Assembly (NCBI RefSeq): GCF_030068505.1
Contig: NZ_JAQOSO010000039.1
Location: 1 to 40,075, forward strand
Source: Roseofilum capinflatum BLCC-M114
GTDB lineage: Bacteria; Cyanobacteriota; Cyanobacteriia; Cyanobacteriales; Desertifilaceae
Direction: 5' to 3'
Length of the DNA stretch: 40,075 nt
Part shown: positions 1 through 7,146 of the stretch, in pieces
Layout: each line of letters opens with the position of its first letter
Numbering within the stretch: position 1 is the first letter of the stretch
Made by a program: the position numbers and the translations under genes
The notes under the pieces: model-generated
The model's database searches: none
Seen by the model: only the letters and a program-made list of their open reading frames with translations
Told to the model about the DNA's origin: nothing

Positions 1-85
1 TCAACCCAACCTACACTCTTACCCCCAATTTTAAGCTTGCCGGTCCAGTAGGGTGCGTTAGCGTTAGCGCAGGGCATCCAGTAGT

Positions 86-775
86 TTACTCCCCCCATTC
101 CCCCATTACCGGGCGAAGCGTTGTATCGCGCACGCGAGGGCAAGGTTCAGGCTTCACAGAAGAAATAGCACAATGCTCCGTTAAGCAGGGTTGCTCGAAG
201 GCCGCTTCTTCTTCTAAGGGTTGGGGATACTGTCCAAACACCATTTCACAACTGAAATCTTCAAAGTTGGGAGTCATGGTTAAGGGAATGCCAAATTGTT
301 GGGTAAAGAAATCTTGAGTCGGCAATTTGCACATATTAATGCACATTCCTACACAACCACTGCTTTCTAAATAGCGACATTTTTTAATCTGAACGGCGCT
401 TTTTTGTGGTCGGGCCGTGTGATTTTCACTAATAATTTCTACGGTTTTGGTTTCACAGGGCCCCACCAACCATTGAAATAAGAGCGTCGCAAACCAGGCA
501 TTGGCTTCACATACCCATTGAGTCGGTCGAGTTAAGGTACGCACAACGGTTAAAAGGGGGGCGGGAATCAGGGAGTTTAAGACCTTTTTTACCAGTTGCT
601 GTTGCTCCAAGGCATTGCGCCCCTGCATGATGTTCTGGGATACCTCCACGAAGCCTTCATAGCCTCTTTTTGAGCTACCTTTACCCACCACAGCCGCCAT
701 TTTGCGGGTGAAAAGGGCAATGAAGAGGCGATCGAACAGATTATCGTGGTAGGTTGTGGGTTCAGGTTGAGTCAT
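86..775 (-). CDS. D27-like (DUF4033) beta-carotene isomerase family protein
   Basis: This 229-residue protein resembles the DWARF27/DUF4033 family, whose plant members isomerise all-trans to 9-cis beta-carotene in strigolactone synthesis. The family signature is visible near the C-terminus as a cysteine cluster, GCVGMCINMCKLPTQDFF. It is followed by a region with FEDFSCEMVFGQ and further cysteines, fitting the iron-containing family. I start it at the ATG at 775 (protein MTQPEPTTYHDN) rather than an upstream in-frame ATG at 859, because the longer form would run into the dehydrogenase gene and an ACAGGA ribosome site lies just before 775. It begins 8 nt after the stop of the aldehyde dehydrogenase gene, so the two are probably co-transcribed. 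The function of cyanobacterial D27-like proteins is less settled than in plants; isomerase activity here is inference. Confidence 0.75.
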   Translation of the reverse strand: MTQPEPTTYHDNLFDRLFIALFTRKMAAVVGKGSSKRGYEGFVEVSQNIMQGRNALEQQQLVKKVLNSLIPAPLLTVVRTLTRPTQWVCEANAWFATLLFQWLVGPCETKTVEIISENHTARPQKSAVQIKKCRYLESSGCVGMCINMCKLPTQDFFTQQFGIPLTMTPNFEDFSCEMVFGQYPQPLEEEAAFEQPCLTEHCAISSVKPEPCPRVRDTTLRPVMGEWGE

Positions 776-783
776 AAATCCTG

Positions 784-2154
784 TTAATATCCAAGCAGTT
801 TTTTGAAGAGTTGAAGTTTGTCGCCATAGGGGGGATATCGCAAGTTGAGATCCAGCCAAAACCAGCGTCTTAAGACACTTTTATAATGGCTAAAGGTTTG
901 AAAGCTGGCTAATCCATGATAACTGCCCATGCCACTTTGTCCAACTCCCCCAAAGGGCAGTTGGTGAACGCTAACCTGCAAGATGGTATCGTTGAGGACT
1001 GCGGTTCCGGATGAGACTTGTTCTAGCACTTGGCGCTGGATCTGGGAGTCTTGGGAGAAGAGATAGAGGGCGAGGGGTTTGGGACGTTCATTGATTTTGG
1101 CGATCGCCTCCTCCAGGCGGTTATACTCTAAAATCGGTAAAATTGGGCCAAAAATCTCCTCCTGCATCACCAAGGAATCCCAAGTCACGTCCTCAATCAA
1201 AGTCGGAGCAATATAGCGCGTTTCCGGATTCGTTTTTCCACCACAAAGAATCTTTCCCTCTTGCAGCAACTTTTCCAGAGAATTAAACTGTTTTTCATTA
1301 ATAATGCGGGCATAATCAGAGCTTTCTTCCGGATTTTCGCCATAGAACGATTGGATTTCAGCCAGCATCGCTTCTGTCAGCTCGGCTTTCACCTTTTGAT
1401 TCACCAGCACATAATCGGGAGCAATACAAATTTGCCCCGCATTCAGAAATTTACCCCAAACAATCCGCCGCGCTGTGCAAGAGATATCACAATCTTCATC
1501 CACAATACAGGGACTTTTTCCCCCTAACTCTAACGTCACAGGCGTTAAGTGTTTCGCCGCCGCTTCCATGACAATTTTGCCGATTCTGGTACTACCCGTA
1601 AAGAATATATGATCGAATTTCTGGGCAAGTAGGGCTTGACTCACTTCCGCGTCCCCTTCCACCACCGCAATATAGTTGGGATCGAAATTTTTACCAATAA
1701 CTTCCGCTAGAACTTGCGAAGTTTTTGGGGAAATCTCCGAAGGCTTAATTACAGCACAATTTCCGGCTGCTATGGCTCCCACCAAGGGGCTTATGGCTAA
1801 ACTAAATGGATAATTCCAAGGGGAAATAATCAGTACCACACCTAGGGGTTCAGGATGAATTTCTCCAATTGAAGGCCACATCACCGGGGAGGTGAAAGTG
1901 CGCTTAATTTTTGCCCATTTATCTAAGTGTTTTAAGGTATAATCAATTTCGGAGATCGGGTTTAACTCGTAATATCCTTCCTGTTCGCATTTGTGTAAAT
2001 CTTGGTTCAAGCCCTCCAGAATTTTTGACTTATTTTCTACAATAACTGCTCTGAGTTTCTGGAGTTGAGATTTCCGAAAGTTTAAGTTCCTGGGTTGTCC
2101 CGTTTGGAAGAATTCTCTTTGTTGGGCAATGATTTGCTCGCAGTTCGGTGTCAT
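784..2154 (-). CDS. Aldehyde dehydrogenase (class 3 type)
   Basis: A 456-residue NAD(P)-dependent aldehyde dehydrogenase that should oxidise aldehydes to acids. Visible motifs in order are PWNYP (112-116), the cofactor-loop FTGSTRIG (185-192), the general base Glu209 in LELGGKSP, and the catalytic Cys243 in NAGQICIAPDY. The length and the hydrophobic, aromatic C-terminus (WFWLDLNLRYPP) match the class 3 / fatty-aldehyde group, which includes cyanobacterial apocarotenal dehydrogenase. It lies 33 nt downstream of the MscS gene and 8 nt upstream of the D27-like gene, all on the minus strand. With zeta-carotene desaturase further upstream, an apocarotenal or fatty aldehyde substrate is possible, but the substrate cannot be read from sequence. 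Confidence 0.93.
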   Translation of the reverse strand: MTPNCEQIIAQQREFFQTGQPRNLNFRKSQLQKLRAVIVENKSKILEGLNQDLHKCEQEGYYELNPISEIDYTLKHLDKWAKIKRTFTSPVMWPSIGEIHPEPLGVVLIISPWNYPFSLAISPLVGAIAAGNCAVIKPSEISPKTSQVLAEVIGKNFDPNYIAVVEGDAEVSQALLAQKFDHIFFTGSTRIGKIVMEAAAKHLTPVTLELGGKSPCIVDEDCDISCTARRIVWGKFLNAGQICIAPDYVLVNQKVKAELTEAMLAEIQSFYGENPEESSDYARIINEKQFNSLEKLLQEGKILCGGKTNPETRYIAPTLIEDVTWDSLVMQEEIFGPILPILEYNRLEEAIAKINERPKPLALYLFSQDSQIQRQVLEQVSSGTAVLNDTILQVSVHQLPFGGVGQSGMGSYHGLASFQTFSHYKSVLRRWFWLDLNLRYPPYGDKLQLFKKLLGY

Positions 2155-2187
2155 AAGTGATGAGTGTATTGTTCAGACTTAGGCCAA

Positions 2188-3933
2188 TTAACCCTGTTCA
2201 TATTCTAGATCATTTTTTGATGTCCAGGGAATAGAGGGAGTTGAAGAAGTCTGGAGGGGTGAGTCGGGGCGATAAATCATTCCTTGTTGGGGCATTCCCA
2301 ATTCTAAACCCTGTTGATCAAAGGTTTTCTTGACTCGACGCAGATATTCGCGGATCACAAAGCGATAGACTCCAGGTTTGGTTTCAAAGCGCACTCCGAT
2401 TTGAGTTCCTCCTGCGTCAATGGAATCCACACCCCGCACTTCAGCTTCGATAATTTGCTCGTTCCAATCAGGATCGTGCCACAGATTTTGGGCTATATCA
2501 TCCAGCAGTTTCAAGGCATAATCAACATCGGTTTTAGCACTCACGTAAATAAATACTTTCTTTCTTGCCCAATCTTTAGAGGAATTTTGAACGACTCGAA
2601 TTTCGCTATTGGGAAGGGTGATTAAGCGCCCTTCTTTTGTCCGCAGGCTAGTAATCCGTAAATTAAGGTTTTCGACGCGACCAAAAAATTCATTAATGCT
2701 AATCCAATCGCCGATCGCGTACTGGTCTTCAAATAAAATCAGGCATCCGTTGAGAGTATCTTTAATCAGGGTTTGGGAGCCAAAGGAAATCGCAAACCCC
2801 AAAATCCCAGCACCGCCTAAGATCGGGGCTAGGGGGATGCCCAAGGTATTCAAAATTAAGAGAGTTCCTAGACCTAACAAAGATAAGGCGATCGCCCCTT
2901 TGACAATCGGAGCAAAGCTATTCACTCGCATGGACATGCGGTAGGATTCTTGCTCTGAGTGGGATTGACGTTCAATGAGCATTCGCGAGAGATGATTTAA
3001 GCCCACAAAAGAGCTTTCGATCGCAATCTGAGTGACCAGGACAAAAAAGATGATCAGGACGGGTAAATCGAAGAGCCAATTGCCTAAAGGACGAGTCCAG
3101 GGGAACCGCCATAAAATCAGGGATAATGCTCCTAAACCAACCAGTAATTGCAACCAGTGTAACACTTGAATTTTAAGCCGTAAGGATTCTTTGGCTTGCT
3201 TTTGATGGAGGTCACGATCTAGGGAGGCTAATGGATCGGAGTTTTCTAGGGGAGGTGATGCTTCGGATTCCTGGTTTTGACTCTCTCTTTTGAACTTCGC
3301 TTTGATGAATCGTTCTAAATAGAGTAAAGTGGCACTCAATAAAAGGGTTATGCCTAAAATCCCTAGGGAAATTTTTAGTTGGTGCTTAATATAGGCCGGC
3401 TGTAGTTCTTCATAGCCTTGAATGAGGATTTGTTTTAAAAGGATACTTCCTTGCGTTGCTAATCGAGGAATCGGTTGCCCATACAATTCACTATCGAGTT
3501 CTGTGATTTCTAAAACGATTATCGGTTCAAGCTGGGGAGGATCGGAGGCAATTAAAACGGTATAGCCTTTATAGTCTTCTACCGTTATTTTTAGGCTCTC
3601 TGGATTAAATCCGGTAGTGATAATTTGCTGGAGTCTGCTTTCAATTCGGTTAATTCTCTGCTGTAAAGGTGTTTTGCGCCGAAGGTTTTGCTCTGCTAGA
3701 GAGGGACGAGCAGCGACATCAAAAAGTTTGCGTCCATTGAAGGTAATTGTGCCATAGACTAATTTGGAATCGTCGGAGGAAACCGTTGATTCTTGATTTC
3801 TTTGGAGGATGGAGGGAAGCTGGGGATAGGCAGGAAGGGAAAAGTTAGGGAGGCAGATCGTTAGTATAGCGATCGCCACACCGATCCCGATTAGTCTACC
3901 ATAGCGCTTGAATAGAGCTTTGCACAATTCCAT
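2188..3933 (-). CDS. MscS-family mechanosensitive channel
   Basis: A 581-residue small-conductance mechanosensitive channel family protein of the inner membrane. An N-terminal hydrophobic segment (about 14-28) precedes an extracytoplasmic region of about 150 residues. Hydrophobic helices follow near 187-206, 257-274, 289-307 and 342-361. The pore-lining helix and MscS beta domain begin at GGAGILGFAISFGSQTLIKD (373-392) and continue through DQYAIGDWI and LPNSEI. The extended N-terminus is larger than in E. coli MscS, as in many cyanobacterial and plant homologues. The gene sits between zds and the aldehyde dehydrogenase on the same strand; a 193-nt gap with a short repeat separates it from zds, so it may be the first gene of the downstream group. 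A role in osmotic release is the family function; a link to carotenoids would be coincidental. Confidence 0.93.
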   Translation of the reverse strand: MELCKALFKRYGRLIGIGVAIAILTICLPNFSLPAYPQLPSILQRNQESTVSSDDSKLVYGTITFNGRKLFDVAARPSLAEQNLRRKTPLQQRINRIESRLQQIITTGFNPESLKITVEDYKGYTVLIASDPPQLEPIIVLEITELDSELYGQPIPRLATQGSILLKQILIQGYEELQPAYIKHQLKISLGILGITLLLSATLLYLERFIKAKFKRESQNQESEASPPLENSDPLASLDRDLHQKQAKESLRLKIQVLHWLQLLVGLGALSLILWRFPWTRPLGNWLFDLPVLIIFFVLVTQIAIESSFVGLNHLSRMLIERQSHSEQESYRMSMRVNSFAPIVKGAIALSLLGLGTLLILNTLGIPLAPILGGAGILGFAISFGSQTLIKDTLNGCLILFEDQYAIGDWISINEFFGRVENLNLRITSLRTKEGRLITLPNSEIRVVQNSSKDWARKKVFIYVSAKTDVDYALKLLDDIAQNLWHDPDWNEQIIEAEVRGVDSIDAGGTQIGVRFETKPGVYRFVIREYLRRVKKTFDQQGLELGMPQQGMIYRPDSPLQTSSTPSIPWTSKNDLEYEQG

Positions 3934-4004
3934 AGTGGCTTGTCGTAAAGATACAGACTCTTTGGATCGATATCCAGTCTGGGCAATCCCTTAAACTATA
4001 GCAG

Positions 4005-4070
4005 TAAGGTGGGCAGGGTCTGCTTGTCAAATTTGGATGAGATGGCGACATTCTCCTGCCCACCCTACGA
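4005..4070. repeat. Short dispersed palindromic repeat, copy 1
   Basis: A 66-nt element bounded by inverted ends TAAGGTGGGCAGG and CCTGCCCACCCTACG, with a 35-nt interior. A second copy in opposite orientation lies at 24329-24394 and has the same interior length, so the two can be aligned without gaps; the ends are nearly identical and the interior is diverged. It occupies the gap between zds and the MscS gene. It may form a hairpin that ends the zds transcript. Confidence 0.7.
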
Positions 4071-4126
4071 TACTTTAAACCCAAATTTTCGGTAATCAAA
4101 GCTGCGCCCTTTTTAAGGGCGCAAAG

Positions 4127-5554
4127 TTAACCTAAAATGGCTTGAGCTGCTTGTCGTCCGGACAAGGTTGCCCCTTCCATGCTATCGATATAATCTTGTT
4201 GGGTATAGCTTCCGGCAAGGAAAAAGTTAGGAATGGGGGTTTTTTGCGCCGGACGATAGAGATCCATTCCCGGTGCTTCCCGATAGAGAGATTGGGCGAG
4301 TTTAACCACAGAATACCAGGTCATGTTGAGATTGCGGGCAGAGGGGAAGAGATCTTGCACTTGTTTTAGCACATGATTGGCGATCGCCTCATTACTTTCC
4401 CGAATAAACGGATCGCCAGGCGTTAACACCAACTGTAACAGCGATCCTTGTCCCTCCCGATAATAATCTCCAGGACTCGCCAGGGCTAAGTCAGCAAAGC
4501 AGGAAAAATCAGCATCTGCCGTATAGAGTAAATTATCAATTCCAGCCGCTTTTTCCAGTTGCTTCCGTTGCGTTTCATCATTCAATTCTGTCACCCAACC
4601 ATCAAAGCGCAATTGCACCGTAGCCACCGGAACCGTATCTAACTTATAAATATTATCGAACTCCGGCCACTTGCGCCAATCTGAGGGTAAAAGCTTTTGA
4701 ATTCCCGGCACATCACAGGCACAAACATAGACATCAGCCGTAATGGTTTCTTCTTTTTCGCCATCGGCAACCATAATGCCCGTCACCTCAGTTTTGCCCT
4801 GAGTTTCGGTAAATTGGATTTCTCTGACGCGGCGACGAGTATAGATTTTTGTGCCCCGTTCTTCTAAATAGTTAATAATCGGTTTATGCAGATATTCATG
4901 GGGCGATCCTTCCAACATTCTCAGCACCGACGCTTCCGTTTTTGCGGCAAAAAATTGGAAGATGGTGAGCATACAGCGAGCGGAAATATTTTCTGTATCG
5001 ATAAAACCTAAAGCATAGGCAATGGGGTTCCACATGCGCTTAAGGGAGCCATCCGAGCCGCCCTGCTTGCGGAACCAATCGGCAAAACTGATAGAATCCA
5101 GGTTGCGAATCGTCCGCATTGCGCCCTCAAAGTCCACCAAACCGCGTACAATGGGACTGGTTCCTAGGGCGATCGCATTCATCGCCTTATCCTGAACTGA
5201 CAATTGGGAGGTGGTGAAAAAAGCCTTCAACCCATTAAACGGCGCACCCACCGGAAAGCGGAAATCCAACTCTCCTGTCATTCCTCCCCGGTTAATAAAC
5301 GTATGGGTATGTTCCTTCAAGCGCAGATTCTCAAACGCCCCTACCTTACGCATTAACTCAAACAGATTGTAATAGCAGCCGAAAAAGACATGCAATCCCA
5401 TTTCAAGATGATTGCCGTCTGCATCCACCCAACTGCCAACTTTTCCCCCCACAAAGGCGCGGGATTCAAAAATTTCCACCTGATGACCAGCATCAACCAA
5501 TTCAACGGCAGTAGATAAGCCAGCTAAACCTGCCCCAACAATGGCAACACGCAT
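4127..5554 (-). CDS. zds: Zeta-carotene desaturase
   Basis: A 475-residue FAD-dependent plant-type (CrtQ/Zds) desaturase that converts 9,9'-di-cis-zeta-carotene via neurosporene to prolycopene. The Rossmann FAD motif GAGLAG is at residues 7-12, followed by the acidic VEIFESR. The family segments [27 protein letters not shown] and the C-terminal [18 protein letters not shown] that closes the FAD site are all present. The strong [11 protein letters not shown] match favours Zds over phytoene desaturase. It is divergent from the glutamine-synthetase-like gene, with 133 nt between the two starts. The gene downstream on the same strand is the MscS channel, then the aldehyde dehydrogenase and the D27-like gene. 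Membrane association and plastoquinone as electron acceptor are family knowledge. Confidence 0.96.
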   Translation of the reverse strand: MRVAIVGAGLAGLSTAVELVDAGHQVEIFESRAFVGGKVGSWVDADGNHLEMGLHVFFGCYYNLFELMRKVGAFENLRLKEHTHTFINRGGMTGELDFRFPVGAPFNGLKAFFTTSQLSVQDKAMNAIALGTSPIVRGLVDFEGAMRTIRNLDSISFADWFRKQGGSDGSLKRMWNPIAYALGFIDTENISARCMLTIFQFFAAKTEASVLRMLEGSPHEYLHKPIINYLEERGTKIYTRRRVREIQFTETQGKTEVTGIMVADGEKEETITADVYVCACDVPGIQKLLPSDWRKWPEFDNIYKLDTVPVATVQLRFDGWVTELNDETQRKQLEKAAGIDNLLYTADADFSCFADLALASPGDYYREGQGSLLQLVLTPGDPFIRESNEAIANHVLKQVQDLFPSARNLNMTWYSVVKLAQSLYREAPGMDLYRPAQKTPIPNFFLAGSYTQQDYIDSMEGATLSGRQAAQAILG

Positions 5555-5687
5555 CGAACGTCCTAAATATTCTTAACAGTTTCTTTACGGATTGTAACAG
5601 AGTTTGGGTAAGCTATAGGGACTTCTCCGGTTCATCTCTCAATCCCTCTTTATTCTATGATCGGGATCGCCCCCAACTCTGAACCCA

Positions 5688-7031
5688 ATGGCCATGGATC
5701 GTGATATTGAAGCATCTCTCAAAAAAGCTGGAGTCCAATTTATCCGCATTCTCTGGTGCGATAATGGCAATCTGATCCGAGGAAAAGCGGTTCATGTGGG
5801 CATGTTAGCGGATTATCAAGCTCAGGGGGTAGGCTTGTCTATGGCTCAACAAGGAATGCCGGTGATTGGCAGTACGCCAGCCTCTGGCAGTGGTTTGGGG
5901 CCGGTGGGAGAGGTGCAGTTGATTCCCGATTGGTCTACACTGATGGCTCTACCCTATACTCCAAGCCATGCGCGGGTCATGGGCAATATGATTAAAGATG
6001 GAGAACCTTGGCCGGTTTGTCCTCGGCGGTTTTTACGGGATATGGCGGCTGATGCGAAGCTGGAAGGGTTAGAAATTATTGCTTCGTTTGAAAATGAATT
6101 TTATTTATTAGAGCGCAGGGGAAACGGGGAAATTGTTCCCAATGACCAAGCGCCCTATTGTTCGACCTATGGCATGGATATTCAGCAACGAATTATTGAT
6201 GATATTGCCACGGCTCTCAATGAGCAAGGGGTATTAGTGGAGCAGTATTATCCGGAGTCGGGTGCGGGACAACATGAAATTTCCGTGTTGTATACTCAGG
6301 CATTGGCGGCGGCTGACCAGCAGGTGGTGTTTCGGGAAACGGTGAAGGCGATCGCCCATTATCATAATCGTATTGCTTCTTTTTTACCCAAAATTTTTCC
6401 CGATCAGGCCGGAAGTGGCGCTCATCTCCATCTGAGTTTATGGCATAAAGGGGAAAATTTACTGCCCGACCCCTCCGGACTCTTGGGATTATCGGATCTC
6501 GCTCGCTGGTTTATTGGCGGTATCCTCCATCACCATCGCGCCCTCATGGCCATCACCAACCCCATCCCCAACTCCTACCGTCGTCTCCAACCCCATTCCT
6601 GGAGCGGAGCCTTTTGCTGTTGGGGGTTGGACAATAAAGAAGCCGCCATTCGGGTCATAAGTAACCCAGAAGGCACAGGTTCCAGCCATTTTGAGTTTAA
6701 AACCATTGATGCGGCTGCCAACCCCTATTTAGCCCTAGGAGCCATCATTGCCGCCGGTTTGGATGGAATCCGCAACCAGATCGAACCCCCCCAACCCGTA
6801 GATTGCGATCCGGGTACATTGCCAGAAGAGGAACGCCAACATCGCGGCATTCAGTGGCTACCGGAAAGCCTTCTAGAAGCCATAACCGCTTTACAAGAAA
6901 ATCAGGTATTACTCAGCGCTCTGAGTCCGCCCTTAGCCCAAGCCTATCTAGCCGTGCGCCAAGCGGAATGGGAAATGATGAAAGATTGGGACTTGCAGAA
7001 AGAGGTGAAGATGTTGTTAGAGTTCTATTGA
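5688..7031 (+). CDS. Glutamine synthetase family protein (gamma-glutamyl ligase-like)
   Basis: A 447-residue member of the glutamine synthetase superfamily, ATP-dependent ligases that activate a glutamate gamma-carboxyl. Metal-ligand motif ENEFYLL (135-141), PESGAGQHEIS (189-199), the ATP-site strand GSGAHLHLSL (242-251), NSYRRL (295-300) and DAAANPYLAL (341-350) are all present. It keeps the catalytic framework but lacks the C-terminal adenylylation tyrosine region of GlnA and is shorter at the N-terminus than type I enzymes. That places it with GlnT/PuuA-like proteins, whose substrate may be a polyamine or another amine rather than ammonia. Start: ATG 5688, with an in-frame ATG at 5694; neither has a clear Shine-Dalgarno sequence. 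The 3' flank holds two hairpin repeats. Confidence 0.88.
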   Translation: MAMDRDIEASLKKAGVQFIRILWCDNGNLIRGKAVHVGMLADYQAQGVGLSMAQQGMPVIGSTPASGSGLGPVGEVQLIPDWSTLMALPYTPSHARVMGNMIKDGEPWPVCPRRFLRDMAADAKLEGLEIIASFENEFYLLERRGNGEIVPNDQAPYCSTYGMDIQQRIIDDIATALNEQGVLVEQYYPESGAGQHEISVLYTQALAAADQQVVFRETVKAIAHYHNRIASFLPKIFPDQAGSGAHLHLSLWHKGENLLPDPSGLLGLSDLARWFIGGILHHHRALMAITNPIPNSYRRLQPHSWSGAFCCWGLDNKEAAIRVISNPEGTGSSHFEFKTIDAAANPYLALGAIIAAGLDGIRNQIEPPQPVDCDPGTLPEEERQHRGIQWLPESLLEAITALQENQVLLSALSPPLAQAYLAVRQAEWEMMKDWDLQKEVKMLLEFY

Positions 7032-7049
7032 GATGGGGGAATGGGGAGT

Positions 7050-7113
7050 GCGGGCATCTTGCCCGCTTCTTAACCCGTTAGCTAGGGAGCCAGACGCTCC
7101 CACTCCGAAATAT
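7050..7113. repeat. Paired palindromic intergenic repeats
   Basis: Two adjacent hairpins fill the gap after the glutamine-synthetase-like gene. The first is GCGGGC-ATCTT-GCCCGC at 7050-7066. The second spans 7081-7113, with GGGAGC/GCTCCC arms, and recurs in inverted orientation at 29162-29194 with only two mismatches in 33 nt. They may act as a terminator or be non-coding mobile repeats. They argue against starting the next gene at the in-frame ATG at 7033. Confidence 0.7.
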
Positions 7114-7146
7114 TCTAGGTTTTGCAGCTTCACCCATTACCGATCC

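Noticed and set aside
3896-4099. 67-codon minus-strand frame upstream of the MscS gene
   Set aside because: It overlaps the MscS start in another frame and is made largely from the palindromic repeat; no domain or start signal.
5570-5590. G-box-like CTTTACGGATT between zds and the glutamine-synthetase-like gene
   Set aside because: Only one half-repeat is present; the CcaR site is a direct repeat.
7033-7146. N-terminal extension of the ccaS-like kinase
   Set aside because: These codons are translated dispersed repeats; the membrane helix starts right after ATG 7147.
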